Origin: Sphingobacterium lactis
Lineage (GTDB): Bacteria > Bacteroidota > Bacteroidia > Sphingobacteriales > Sphingobacteriaceae
Assembly (NCBI RefSeq): GCF_011046555.1
Contig: NZ_CP049246.1
Span: 1,674,001-1,738,000 of the forward strand
Direction of reading: 5' to 3'
DNA: 64,000 nucleotides
Both the position numbers and the translations under genes were made by a program. Under the pieces are notes generated by a model. The model was given only the letters and a program-made list of their open reading frames with translations, had not been told where the DNA came from and did not search any database. Positions 29,007-38,078 of the stretch are shown here, piece after piece (within the stretch, counting starts at the first letter, position 1; each line of letters opens with the position of its first letter).

Positions 29007-29978
29007 TTAAATTTTGTTCGGTTTAAAAGAATTATAAACTCTAGGTTTTACAATTTTAATGCTTTGTTTGGAAAGGGCAATGCTGGCATTCAATTCGAAG
29101 CCAATAATTAGTATTAACGCATTGATATACATCCAAATCATGATGACGATTAGCGTACCGATGGATCCGTAAAGTTTATTGTATGCGCCGAAATTATTGA
29201 TGTAAAATGTAAAGAGGGAAAATGAAAGCATGGCCAATAAAGTGGCCAAGGTTGCCCCCGGGGTGAATAATTTCCACTTTTTGGTGGAACTCGGACCGAA
29301 CTTATAGATCAAACTCACTGTAAAAAAATAAATACTGAACAAGATTAACCATTGCGCAGTCTTAATTAAGAAGGCCCACAGCCATTTCAGGTCATAGTCG
29401 ATATGTGTTTTCAAGTAGTTGATCAGGTAGTTGGATCCTGCATATAGGGAAATTCCTACGGCAAGTGCAAGAACAATAGCGATGGACAGGGCCAAGGCCA
29501 CCATGCGCCGCTGAAACCACGTACGCGACTCCCGCGAGAGAGAGGCCTTGTTAAAGCTCATCATCAGCGTTGTCATCCCGTTGGTGGCAAAAAAGGTGCA
29601 TAGCACAAAACCCGCAGAAAGTAAACCGCCGTTCTGTCGGTTGATGATATCCTCAAGGGTAGTCTCCAAAATGGAATAAGCATTGTCGGGAAGAGCCAAT
29701 TGAATCAACTCCATCAATTGCTTTTGGAAATTGTCAATCGGGATGTAGGGAATGAGGGTAAAGAGAAAGATAATCCCTGGAAATACAGCCAACATAAAGT
29801 TGTAGGCTAGGGAAGAAGCTTTATTGATGATGGATTCACGGGCGATTTCCTGGAAGAAGAAGACCATTACGGTGTATAGGGGTAATTTCCCAAAACCGGG
29901 CAATGTTGCTGTTTTTGTCCACTCGATGAATCGGTCATAAATGCCGACATGCAGTAGCCTTTGGTGAATCTTTTTCAT
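29007..29978 (-). CDS. YihY/BrkB family inner-membrane protein
   Basis: The 323-residue protein has about six membrane helices. It shows family hallmarks: the N-terminal ASSLAYNFMLAVFPGIIFLF segment and, near the end, FTFYINNFGAYNKLYGSIGTLIVIM. The family was once called ribonuclease BN in error; its true role is unclear, with transport-like roles proposed for some members. Its start abuts the stop of the upstream thioesterase gene (TAA then ATG on the minus strand), so the genes are co-translated. Confidence 0.93.
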   Translation of the reverse strand: MKKIHQRLLHVGIYDRFIEWTKTATLPGFGKLPLYTVMVFFFQEIARESIINKASSLAYNFMLAVFPGIIFLFTLIPYIPIDNFQKQLMELIQLALPDNAYSILETTLEDIINRQNGGLLSAGFVLCTFFATNGMTTLMMSFNKASLSRESRTWFQRRMVALALSIAIVLALAVGISLYAGSNYLINYLKTHIDYDLKWLWAFLIKTAQWLILFSIYFFTVSLIYKFGPSSTKKWKLFTPGATLATLLAMLSFSLFTFYINNFGAYNKLYGSIGTLIVIMIWMYINALILIIGFELNASIALSKQSIKIVKPRVYNSFKPNKI

Positions 29979-30389
29979 TTACTCTCCAAAAAATGGAGCC
30001 ATCTTGTCCATAAAGACCTGAGGTGGTTTGCAGGGCCTGTTCCTTTTCATATCTACAAAAACCAGTTGGGTATACCCTGTGTTCAATAATTCCCCAGCTT
30101 CGTTAAATAGCTCATATTCAAATTTAATCCGTATTCCTGGCTTTTCCCGAATATAGGTATTTATCGTTATTAAATCGTCATACTTGGCGGCTTTAATGAA
30201 TTTACAGTTCAAGTCTGTAACAGGCAGCATCACACCCATATCTTCCAGCTCCCGGTAGGAGATGCCCGTGCTGCGTAGCATCTCGGTCCGCGCCACCTCA
30301 TAAAAGGCAGCGTAGTTTCCGTAGTACACATAGCCCATGTTATCTGTCTCCGCGTAACGGACCCTGACTTGATGCTGAAAAGTGAACAT
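29979..30389 (-). CDS. Acyl-CoA thioesterase, YbgC/4-hydroxybenzoyl-CoA thioesterase type
   Basis: The 136-residue single hotdog domain has RYAETDNMGYVYYGNY near the N-terminus; Asp16 matches the catalytic Asp of the YbgC/FadM group. The helix AAFYEVARTEMLRSTG follows, as in that family. It hydrolyses acyl-CoA thioesters; the natural substrate cannot be told. It lies two bases from mltG and directly abuts the yihY-type gene, in a leftward operon from the PASTA gene. Confidence 0.9.
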   Translation of the reverse strand: MFTFQHQVRVRYAETDNMGYVYYGNYAAFYEVARTEMLRSTGISYRELEDMGVMLPVTDLNCKFIKAAKYDDLITINTYIREKPGIRIKFEYELFNEAGELLNTGYTQLVFVDMKRNRPCKPPQVFMDKMAPFFGE

Positions 30390-30391
30390 AG

Positions 30392-31435
30392 CTATTTCTT
30401 GATATTGCGTGCGTCAAGTGCCCGCTGGAATTTACGAGCATTCACCAAGTGTTCTGCAACGGTTTCTGCAAATAAATGATAACCGGAGAAGTCGTCCTTA
30501 GCGCACATGTAAATGTAATTGTGTTGATTGAAGTTCAAAACGGCGTCGATGGAAGCAATGCTCGGCATCATGATCGGTCCTGGAGGCAATCCTTTGTAAC
30601 GGTAGGTGTTGTAGGGATTGTCAATCGCCAAATGCCTGTTCAACACCCTGCGGATGGTGAAATCATTGTTGGCAAAGATCACGGTTGGATCCGCCTGTAG
30701 CAACATACCCTTTTTCAACCTGTTCAAGTAGAGACCAGCGATCTTCGGCATCTCGTCCACATGCAGGGCTTCCCCTTTCACGATGGAAGCCAAGGTGCTC
30801 ACTTCCTGCGTGGTCAGATTCAAGGCTTCGGCCTTCGCTTTGCGCTCAGCAGTCCAGAACTTTTCATATTCTTTCCCAAAGCGGTCGATGATTTCCTTAG
30901 GTTGTGTATTCCAATAGATTTCGTATGTGTTCGGAATGAACATGGAAAAGAAATTATCCTTCGTAAAGCCATAGGATTTCGCCAATGCTTCGTCGTTCAA
31001 TAAGTTTAGAAACGCCAAGGAGTCCGCTTCGAATGATTTACCCAAAAGACCGGCAAAGTCCTCTTTCAGGCGGATGTTCTGGAACCTGAACTTAACGGCA
31101 TCCTGATAGCCACCACGGAGGTTGCCAATCAAGCGCCTGTTGGTGAGGTCTTTCGATAGTTTATAGCGACCCGGTTTGATACCGGCACTCTGCAGGTCCA
31201 TGGCTTTTGCCACGTAGCTGAAGTAGGTGAAGTTCTTCACTACGCCTTCATCCTCGATGCGTTTGATGACGCTTTCGTAGGGTTCATCCGTTTTCACGTA
31301 AAAGTATTCTGCATCCGTTGCAATGCTCGGAGCCATAAATGCTTGGTACCCAATGAAGGCTGCCACAAGCGCCACAATCAGGACAATGATCAAAACAATG
31401 CCTAATCCTCTTCTATTCTTTCTGTTTTCCGCCAT
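30392..31435 (-). CDS. mltG: Endolytic murein transglycosylase MltG
   Basis: MltG cleaves nascent peptidoglycan strands near the inner membrane and is thought to set glycan length. Residues 9-30 form a single membrane helix. The YceG catalytic domain contains ASIVKGEA, whose Glu aligns with the catalytic Glu218 of E. coli MltG, followed by LYLNRLKKGMLLQADPTVIF. The C-terminal part has NTYRYKGLPPGPIMMPS, also characteristic. Length is 347 residues (E. coli 340). It follows the PASTA gene by one base; together with the facing ddl gene it suggests a cell-wall cluster. Confidence 0.95.
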   Translation of the reverse strand: MAENRKNRRGLGIVLIIVLIVALVAAFIGYQAFMAPSIATDAEYFYVKTDEPYESVIKRIEDEGVVKNFTYFSYVAKAMDLQSAGIKPGRYKLSKDLTNRRLIGNLRGGYQDAVKFRFQNIRLKEDFAGLLGKSFEADSLAFLNLLNDEALAKSYGFTKDNFFSMFIPNTYEIYWNTQPKEIIDRFGKEYEKFWTAERKAKAEALNLTTQEVSTLASIVKGEALHVDEMPKIAGLYLNRLKKGMLLQADPTVIFANNDFTIRRVLNRHLAIDNPYNTYRYKGLPPGPIMMPSIASIDAVLNFNQHNYIYMCAKDDFSGYHLFAETVAEHLVNARKFQRALDARNIKK

Positions 31436-31436
31436 G

Positions 31437-32237
31437 TTATGGGTTTTGTGTTGTTGGCTCCGGAGTTACCGGTGCCGGTGCTTGCTTACCTAGGGTGACA
31501 TGGATGGCACTACCGATTGAAATAATCTTAGCAGCCGTATCCGGTGATTGTTTAACAACCACGGAACCCAAACTATCGGTTGTCGTTCCATCAAAATCCA
31601 CAGATCCCAATACCAGACCTAAGCCAGCAAGGGCAAACTTCGCCTCATCGATATTGAAACCAACTAGGTTAGGGATATTGACTTCACTGTCGCCACGCCC
31701 ATTACCGAGCACCAAGGAGATCTTCGATCCCTTCGGCACCATACGGCCCTGGCGGATGGGTTGCCCAGCAAACTTAACATCCAATACCACATCTCTCGCA
31801 ATATCGTTCATATATACCGTATCCGCGATCTTCAAAGAATGGTTCTTTAAAATCGCTGAAGCCTCAATATAAGTCTTGTCCACGATGTCAGGGAAGGCGA
31901 TCTCCGGTGCTGACTGCGTAATGATCGTCAGATAGATGGTCCTGCCGCTCTTTACATGCGCCTTTGGATCCGGATCCTGGTCGATCACCAAACCTGGTTT
32001 CGCATCCATTTGGTAGATGGAATCAATCTCCACTTCCAAACCGGCGCGATCAATGATATCCAAGGCCTCGCTCACATGGAGCCCCTTTAGTAATGGTACC
32101 TCCTGCGAATCGCCATGTTTCGTGTACATCTTCAAACCAAGGTACACGACAATAAATAATACGACTATGAAAATAAGTCCCGCGATCAGGTTCTTCCTGA
32201 AGGAACTCGTTCTCAAGTATAAAAAGAACTTAGACAT
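31437..32237 (-). CDS. Membrane-anchored PASTA domain protein
   Basis: The 266-residue protein has a short cytoplasmic start, a membrane helix at about residues 15-36, then three PASTA-like repeats (begin near EVPLLKGLHVSEALDII, FPDIVDKTYIEASAIL and IPNLVGFNIDEAKFAL) and a proline-rich tail. PASTA domains bind peptidoglycan or lipid II fragments in other bacteria. No kinase or transpeptidase domain is attached, so this is a stand-alone binder. It heads the leftward operon PASTA-mltG-thioesterase-yihY. The 5' side faces an AT-rich patch, so its promoter probably lies between about 32238 and 32400. Confidence 0.92.
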   Translation of the reverse strand: MSKFFLYLRTSSFRKNLIAGLIFIVVLFIVVYLGLKMYTKHGDSQEVPLLKGLHVSEALDIIDRAGLEVEIDSIYQMDAKPGLVIDQDPDPKAHVKSGRTIYLTIITQSAPEIAFPDIVDKTYIEASAILKNHSLKIADTVYMNDIARDVVLDVKFAGQPIRQGRMVPKGSKISLVLGNGRGDSEVNIPNLVGFNIDEAKFALAGLGLVLGSVDFDGTTTDSLGSVVVKQSPDTAAKIISIGSAIHVTLGKQAPAPVTPEPTTQNP

Positions 32238-32884
32238 CTATGATTTTTGTTTTTTGAATATCTTATTAACAATATTAATTCCAATTTTTGGGGTTTCCAA
32301 TTCTGGAAGCGAATTATAGGGAAAATATAATCGTTGTGAATTATACGTTCTGGTCATCAAGTAGCCAATTTCAAGATCCGATTGTAATATACCTCGGTCT
32401 TTTCTTAACGGCATTATTATCTATTGTAAAATAAATAGCCCGCCAAATATAACACGCAAACATATGATAAAGAACGTATGATCCCAACAAATTTACAAAT
32501 GCTGTAATTTGGGTTTATAATCCCTCGGCAAAAATAATAAATGATATACAAAAAGAGCACTAGAAAATGTTATTGAAATTTACGTAAAATTATGTGATAT
32601 TTATTTTTAGGTTGATCCTGGATGTTTCTTGTTTAAAATTTAAATATCGTAGATCCAATTTTTGAAGGGAAGATGAAAACGTTAAGTGAATTTAGGTATT
32701 GAAAGTAGTGGTTTGAGCTAAAGCTTGGTTTAAACAAAAAATCAAAATAGGGATAAATGGACTGTGTTAAGATAGTGATTGCATATTGTTTACGGATGTC
32801 ATTGGATTTCAAGTATATATGTTAAATTTTGCTTTGGTTTTTATTAATAAATGTGTAGATTTACTTTAAAATAATTAATAGGTC
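32238..32884. other. AT-rich gene-free stretch
   Basis: About 650 bases without a believable gene on either strand; the few ORFs are short and lack recognisable features. Base composition is visibly more AT-rich than in the flanking genes. It should hold the promoter of the PASTA gene on the left and of the small operon on the right. Confidence 0.7.
32834..32863 (+). promoter_or_regulatory. Candidate promoter of the small AT-rich operon
   Basis: TTG (32834-32836) is followed after exactly 19 bases by TAGATTTA, seven of eight matches to TAnnTTTG. It ends 21 bases before the first ATG. Confidence 0.5.
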
Positions 32885-33097
32885 ATGAATATGTTTAAAG
32901 TTATCAAGAAGTGGTTTAAAAAAGATGATGGTACTGACTTGAAGAGAGTTCGGGTTACTTCTTCCGGAGCTTTCTATATGAAGAGTGAGGATTTATTTCA
33001 TGATAGCAAGAAGACACTTGAATTGATTGAAAAATTAGATAAATCAATTGCCAATTATATGAAGAGAAAATCTAGAAATCTTGACAGTGCTGTCTAA
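32885..33097 (+). CDS. Small lysine-rich hypothetical protein
   Basis: Seventy residues; not recognised. The N-terminus is strongly basic (KVIKKWFKKDD), the middle reads VRVTSSGAFYMKSEDLF, and the C-terminal half looks like an amphipathic helix (TLELIEKLDKSIANYMKRK). No membrane segment or signal peptide is visible. Its stop overlaps the next start in TAATG, and a near-consensus promoter lies just upstream; both support a real gene despite its size. Codons are strongly AT-biased, unlike the surrounding housekeeping genes, which suggests acquisition. Function unknown; it may bind nucleic acid or assist the membrane protein encoded next. Confidence 0.6.
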   Translation: MNMFKVIKKWFKKDDGTDLKRVRVTSSGAFYMKSEDLFHDSKKTLELIEKLDKSIANYMKRKSRNLDSAV

Positions 33098-33897
33098 TGC
33101 CACGGTTAGACCTCATAATTTTGCCATTATTAGCAGGATACCTCTTTCTAACCAATTTTAATCTCACAAAATATTATAATATTAGAGTCGATAGACAACG
33201 ATTAGTTTTTAATTCGCTAATCTGTTCTGTCATATTATCTATACTTTCTTTTTTGCTTGATCATTTTATCCTTAAATCAGCACTATTTTCTGTTTTTAGA
33301 AATTGGGGAAATGTTTTAATAAATAACATTGTAGGCAAGGAGCACATCGAATTCGGATTTAAACACGCCCTACTGATGTTAGTAATTGCCTATCCTCTGG
33401 CTCTTTTATTAAATTTGATGGTTTGAAGAAAGTTCGCTTTCGGGTATACAATAATAAGGTTCGGTTCCCAATTGGATAGGCTTTTTTGGTTTTCACTTAC
33501 ACAAAAAAAAGATGAAGACAAATTATTAATGATAACTACTAAGGGTAATAAGGTCTATATTGGTTATGTAAATAAAATATCTGAGCCATTGGGCGAGCAT
33601 TATATAACCATAATTCCTCAATATAGTGGATTTAGAGATAAAGAGAAGCTTAATCTTGCGATAACAACAAGGTATACTGATGTCATAAAACACTATGTTC
33701 AAATAGGTAAAAAAGAAGAAATTGGTAAAAAATTAGGTATAATTCTTCCATTATCTGAAATACTGATAGTTTCAAAATTTGACATGGAAATTTTTGGTAG
33801 ATTCAATCCGAACGGTAATACGGATGAAATACAGCAATCAAAATCAAAAATAATCTGCAAAAACCTGTCAAATCTTTTAAATGATCTATCAAAATAA
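33097..33897 (+). pseudogene. Two-helix membrane protein gene interrupted by one in-frame TGA
   Basis: The frame runs open for 266 codons except for a single TGA at 33424-33426. The first 109 codons encode a membrane helix (LIILPLLAGYLFL), a second hydrophobic stretch (LICSVILSILSFLL) and a third (ALLMLVIAYPLALLLNL). Past the TGA the same frame continues RKFAFGYT and DRLFWFSL into a soluble beta-rich domain with KGNKVYIGYVNKISEP and IIPQYSGFRDKEKL. The second half has no ATG before 33526, so it is not an obvious gene of its own. The layout (N-terminal helices plus a small KG.K.YIGYV beta domain) recalls unknown-function families such as DUF6338; that match is from memory and weak. TGG-to-TGA mutation, sequencing error or read-through are all possible. 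Confidence 0.6.
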
Positions 33898-34047
33898 AGC
33901 CTTTAAGAAATAAACCCATTTATTTCTTAAAAATATGATTTGATACTCCGAAGGTTGTTTTGGAACTCATTCTTGAAATTTTTAAAAATAGATTGTTGAT
34001 TTTAAAATTACATGTGAATAATATTCGTTTTTCCTCGTATCGCAAAT

Positions 34048-34055
34048 TATATTTG
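34048..34055 (+). promoter_or_regulatory. Candidate ddl -7 promoter element (TATATTTG)
   Basis: Exact match to TAnnTTTG, 17 bases before the ddl ATG; no clear TTG at -33. Confidence 0.4.
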
Positions 34056-34072
34056 TTACTCGAATAATACAT

Positions 34073-35080
34073 ATGAAAACTAAAGTAGCTTTAATTACCG
34101 GCGGTTATACTGGAGAATCGGAGATCTCCTATAAAAGTTCCGCCTTTGTTTACTCCCAAATCGATAAGGAAAAGTATGATGTCTATGTCATCGATATCAC
34201 GGTAGCTGATTGGACCTATACCGATGATGCCGGCCAGAAACATACTATTAATCGCGAGGATTTCTCGCTTTCGATCCAAGGGGAGCAGGTCAAGTTCGAT
34301 GTTGCCTTTATCATCCTGCACGGTACTCCGGGCGAGGATGGTCGTTTACAGGGTTATTTCGATATGATCGGAGTGCCATACACATCCTGTGGCGCATTGA
34401 CATCCGCACTGACCATGAACAAAGGGTATACAAAAGCTATTATCCAGGACATTCCCAACTTAAACGTTGCGCAGTCCGTATTGTTATTTGATGTCGATCG
34501 CGCCAATGGGGAGGATATCGTGCAGCAAAAGCTGAAACTTCCTTTATTTGTCAAGCCGAATGCAGGCGGCAGCAGTATAGGTATGAATAAAGTGAATGCA
34601 TGGTCCGAATTGGGCAAGGCATTGGACGAAGCCTATGATGCAGAAGGAACAGGACAGCAGGTACTTGTCGAGGAATTCGTGAGTGGCCGTGAATTTTCGC
34701 AGGGGATCTACCGCGATGCCCAGGGCCTACTGCAGGTGCTACCAGCTACCGAAGTGATCACCACCCGTGAATTCTTTGATTACATTGCCAAATATACACC
34801 GGGTTTAACCCAGGAAATAACACCTGCGGATCTGCGGCCTGAACAAAAAGAGCAAGCCGATGCGCTGGTTCGGGAGATTTATATCCGTCTGAACTGTAAA
34901 GGTATGGTCCGTGTGGACTTCTTCATCCAGAAGGAAACGGAAGACTTCTATTTTATTGAGATCAATACCATTCCGGGGCAAACAGCACAGAGCTTTATTC
35001 CACAGCAGGTCCGTGCTTCCGGGCGTACGGAAACTGCGTTCTATGGTGAATTGATTGAAGCGGCACTGCTAAAGCGCTAA
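34073..35080 (+). CDS. ddl: D-alanine--D-alanine ligase
   Basis: Ddl joins two D-alanines with ATP to make the dipeptide at the end of the peptidoglycan stem. It is an ATP-grasp enzyme: the N-terminal domain has ALITGGYTGESEISYKS and ILHGTPGEDGRLQGYFDMIGVPYTSCG (the Ddl motif HG..GEDG). The central ATP-binding part contains FVKPNAGGSSIGMNKV, and the C-terminal metal-binding part has VRVDFFIQ and FIEINTIPGQT. Length is 335 residues, as usual. It faces away from the PASTA/mltG operon across the AT-rich patch, and a hairpin terminator follows the stop. Confidence 0.96.
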   Translation: MKTKVALITGGYTGESEISYKSSAFVYSQIDKEKYDVYVIDITVADWTYTDDAGQKHTINREDFSLSIQGEQVKFDVAFIILHGTPGEDGRLQGYFDMIGVPYTSCGALTSALTMNKGYTKAIIQDIPNLNVAQSVLLFDVDRANGEDIVQQKLKLPLFVKPNAGGSSIGMNKVNAWSELGKALDEAYDAEGTGQQVLVEEFVSGREFSQGIYRDAQGLLQVLPATEVITTREFFDYIAKYTPGLTQEITPADLRPEQKEQADALVREIYIRLNCKGMVRVDFFIQKETEDFYFIEINTIPGQTAQSFIPQQVRASGRTETAFYGELIEAALLKR

Positions 35081-35112
35081 CCGCATAGGATACATAAAAA
35101 AACATAAAAGTA

Positions 35113-35138
35113 GGGGCTGACCATTTATGGTCAGCCCC
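35113..35138. terminator. Hairpin between ddl and the M14 peptidase gene
   Basis: Perfect arms GGGGCTGACCAT / ATGGTCAGCCCC. An A tract lies on the left, giving T residues in the minus direction; it can serve the convergent peptidase gene and probably ddl as well. Confidence 0.75.
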
Positions 35139-35176
35139 AGTTGTTTAGTTGGTTTGGTAAAGATATTGGATTCAGC

Positions 35177-37837
35177 TTAATGGAGCTGGTTGAAAAGCAA
35201 TTTAAACGTACCGTGTGTCTGTGCCCTAAAGGTTATATCGTTACCAAAGGTAATCAACCTCCCTTTTCCGACAGGCGCATCGAATGCCAATACTGCATCC
35301 TTTAAGTAGTGTTGGCCCCAGGACCAACCGCTTTTCAGCACGTTTGCCGAATTGAACCACAACAATGGTTTGATTTCCGTGTCGGTGATGCGGAACAGGT
35401 TGTCATTGCTGTAATACACATCGACCTGATCCTGATAGCCCCATGTACCGGGATGGTCCCGGTTAACTTGGGCGGTGAGTACGGAGCCAGGGGTATAGAA
35501 TTGCGTGCGCTGTAGCGGTTTCTTGGATTCGTCCACCAAATGGCTCTCAATCCCCAATTGCAGGTGTTGCGCCAGGTCGCTGCTGTTGCCGATCGTGATG
35601 ATCTTTCCCCCCGATTTTATGAACTGCCGAAGGACAGGAATACTCTTTTCTACAGTCAAACGACCCCATTTTGCCTGATGTTCGGCAGGGATATTCGCGG
35701 GCATCGCCGTATTGGATTGCCCCTGATAGCGGGAATTGCCCAATGGTGCGAGGCGCGGAATGGAATTGCCGGGGAGGATTAAGATGTCGTATTGTTCTGC
35801 AAGCGTTCCTTTGTCGATATCTCCGGGATAAACAACATCAAATGCATAACCATGGCGCTCCAATAAAAGACGTAGCCAGCCCGATGGCATGCTCCCGCCA
35901 TAGGTATCCCATAAGGCAATTCGCTTCGGCTGGAGTGGTTTGCTGCCCTTTGGTAAATTGCGCATTCCGATACCGGATTGTGTCAGTACCAGATCATTTG
36001 CATTCTCTAGAATAAAATGCCCGCTTTCCTGATCCCGCCAAACCTTTTTGCCCTTTTTTAACTGTTCGTTGACCATGGTATAGCTATCGTTAACCGAAAC
36101 CGGGAGCTGCACGAACTTGGCCTTGGGACTTTCGATCACCGCTTTTTCAATGGTCTGACCGATCGGTAATTTCTGGAACGGGCCAGGTAGCTCGTCCATG
36201 ATCCGATCGAACTTGATGTCCATCAGATAGGCCAGTGTCCAGCCTGCAGCATCATATGGAGGGATTGGGGGACCACCGGGGTATTGGAAGTCATCCGGGT
36301 GATCCTGCGGTTCGAACATATCCAAAATATGCGGGCGGAAAGCTTGATCGGTTTTGATGACGTACGTCTTGGCCGGATATCGCTTGCCTGCGGCTGAAAA
36401 ACTTGCGGTCGCCTGTTGTACTTCGATCCCGTTCTGGATCAGGGCATTCAGGAATGTGATGGCCTTGCCGTAATCCTCTTGGTCGGGAGCGATGATATAG
36501 GCGCGCGGGTCGCGAAGGTCTTTATTCTGGAAAACTTTATCCAAGAGTGCCCTTTCCTGTTCCCTTTTCAAGGGCGTCCGTTCATCTTTTCTGCGGGCTT
36601 GCTGCAAAGCGCTGTCGATGATGGCTACCTTGCTCGGCGACAATGGCCAAAAATCTTTTGAGCCACGGTCAATGGAGTTTCTGCCCATGCGATAGATGTT
36701 CATCAATACCTCGTCCTTATGGCGGCTCGCATAATTCAGAACTGCATAGTTCAGCGAAAGGGAATAGTCTATGGATTGTTGGAAATGCCAAACTTGTGGC
36801 AATACCGGATTCTGGGTGTCGTTGTTTGGGATTAGCCGCGCTGGTACCAACGGGATTTCGAATGGGGTGGGGTTTCCGATAATCTCTGTTAGGAGTCCGG
36901 TCATGTTATGAAAATAGGTCGTCGTCCGTAATCCGCCATTGTACCAGGTGGAAAACACGGAGCCATCCTTGGCGGTATAGCCAGGTTTTCCTTCCGCATT
37001 CAGGCGTGAAGCCATTGCTGCACCAAGGGCATCTATACCTGACATCAGGAGCGGGTCGAATACATAGTTGAAAGGGTCGCGGTAGGGCGCACCGGCAACC
37101 ACAGCACCGGCAGGTGCCGTTTGGTGATGGTTATACATGATCTGCGGAATCCACTCCACGAACAGTTGTCGAGCCATATTCTGTGATTCCTTCAGGTTCA
37201 GCATAAAGAAATCCCGGTTGTTGTCATGGCCTGCATATTTCTGGTACAGAACAGGGACAAAACTGGTGGATCTTTTCTCAGGTTGTTTCTCCCGCATGTA
37301 CCAATTGCTTACCAATTCTTGACCGTCCGGGTTGGCATGAACCAAAAGGATGATGGTATTCTGGAGGATATGTTGTGTCTCTGCGTCTATCTTTGACGCC
37401 AAAACATGGGCTGTCTGAATCAATTGATGCATGCCCACAACCTCATTGGAATGCAGACCGCCATCAATCCAGACTACGGCTTTTCCCTGCTCTGCCAATG
37501 CCTGGGCTTCTGCCTCAGGGATCTCCGCACGCGCCATCTTTCGGGAAATGTCTTGGTAGGTATCCAGTTTTGCGAGGTTTTCAGGAGAACTGATGATCAG
37601 CATGCATTGGTCGCGACCTTCCTCTGTTTTTCCGATGCTATGGTACTGAATGCGGTCAGACTGTTCGGCAATTTTCTTGAAATAACGTTCTGTTTCCGTG
37701 AAGTTGGCCAAGTGGTAATCGTCGCCAATCTGAAAACCGAAATGTTCCTTGGGGGTTGTGATCTGTTGTGCACAGGTCGGCTGCACCAACAGGCACAAAA
37801 GAATCAATAGGCCCAGGAGACCATATATTTTTTTCAT
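35177..37837 (-). CDS. Secreted M14-family zinc carboxypeptidase-like protein
   Basis: The 886-residue protein starts with a signal peptide (residues 1-23, ending TCAQQ). The carboxypeptidase domain (about residues 40-380) carries zinc ligands His129 and Glu132 in GLHSNEVVGMHQ, then HANPDGQE, GHDNNRDFF and MYNHHQTAPAG with the third ligand. LLTEIIGNP is the likely catalytic Glu region. The C-terminal third contains a class I amidotransferase-like segment (ALWDTYGGSMPSGW, then YDILILPGNS) of unknown purpose, common in this Bacteroidota subgroup. It should act in the periplasm or at the surface on peptides; the substrate is unknown. Single-gene unit, convergent with ddl. Confidence 0.92.
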   Translation of the reverse strand: MKKIYGLLGLLILLCLLVQPTCAQQITTPKEHFGFQIGDDYHLANFTETERYFKKIAEQSDRIQYHSIGKTEEGRDQCMLIISSPENLAKLDTYQDISRKMARAEIPEAEAQALAEQGKAVVWIDGGLHSNEVVGMHQLIQTAHVLASKIDAETQHILQNTIILLVHANPDGQELVSNWYMREKQPEKRSTSFVPVLYQKYAGHDNNRDFFMLNLKESQNMARQLFVEWIPQIMYNHHQTAPAGAVVAGAPYRDPFNYVFDPLLMSGIDALGAAMASRLNAEGKPGYTAKDGSVFSTWYNGGLRTTTYFHNMTGLLTEIIGNPTPFEIPLVPARLIPNNDTQNPVLPQVWHFQQSIDYSLSLNYAVLNYASRHKDEVLMNIYRMGRNSIDRGSKDFWPLSPSKVAIIDSALQQARRKDERTPLKREQERALLDKVFQNKDLRDPRAYIIAPDQEDYGKAITFLNALIQNGIEVQQATASFSAAGKRYPAKTYVIKTDQAFRPHILDMFEPQDHPDDFQYPGGPPIPPYDAAGWTLAYLMDIKFDRIMDELPGPFQKLPIGQTIEKAVIESPKAKFVQLPVSVNDSYTMVNEQLKKGKKVWRDQESGHFILENANDLVLTQSGIGMRNLPKGSKPLQPKRIALWDTYGGSMPSGWLRLLLERHGYAFDVVYPGDIDKGTLAEQYDILILPGNSIPRLAPLGNSRYQGQSNTAMPANIPAEHQAKWGRLTVEKSIPVLRQFIKSGGKIITIGNSSDLAQHLQLGIESHLVDESKKPLQRTQFYTPGSVLTAQVNRDHPGTWGYQDQVDVYYSNDNLFRITDTEIKPLLWFNSANVLKSGWSWGQHYLKDAVLAFDAPVGKGRLITFGNDITFRAQTHGTFKLLFNQLH

Positions 37838-38052
37838 AATTATCGGTTAGTTATCCCTATAAAGATAGGAAAGGGCATGCATTCCTAGGGAAGTCGGTTT
37901 CGCAATTCACGTATCTTCACAAGAATATTACAAAGCAGGGTCGGCGGAATATCCTGAAAATTGTTCTAGCTTGGAGAGCGGCGTCCCATTTTCTGCACCT
38001 TTGATTTTCGAGGTTCCGGAAAGCATACCTTATTCTTAGCCGTATTTTTTTG

Positions 38053-38060
38053 TATATTTG
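38053..38060 (+). promoter_or_regulatory. Candidate -7 promoter element (TATATTTG) of the kinase gene
   Basis: Exact match to TAnnTTTG, 18 bases before the ATG at 38079. The -33 region reads TATTCT rather than a clear TTG. Confidence 0.4.
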
Positions 38061-38078
38061 AGATGATATTTAGTACAT

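Noticed and set aside
33424-33441. Selenocysteine insertion at the in-frame TGA
   Set aside because: The hairpin begins one base after TGA and has only 5 bp, unlike bacterial SECIS elements, and no redox motif surrounds the site.
33472-33897. Separate 141-residue gene
   Set aside because: It needs a TTG start inside a continuous frame from 33097, and it has no spaced promoter or ribosome site; better read as the second half of the interrupted gene.
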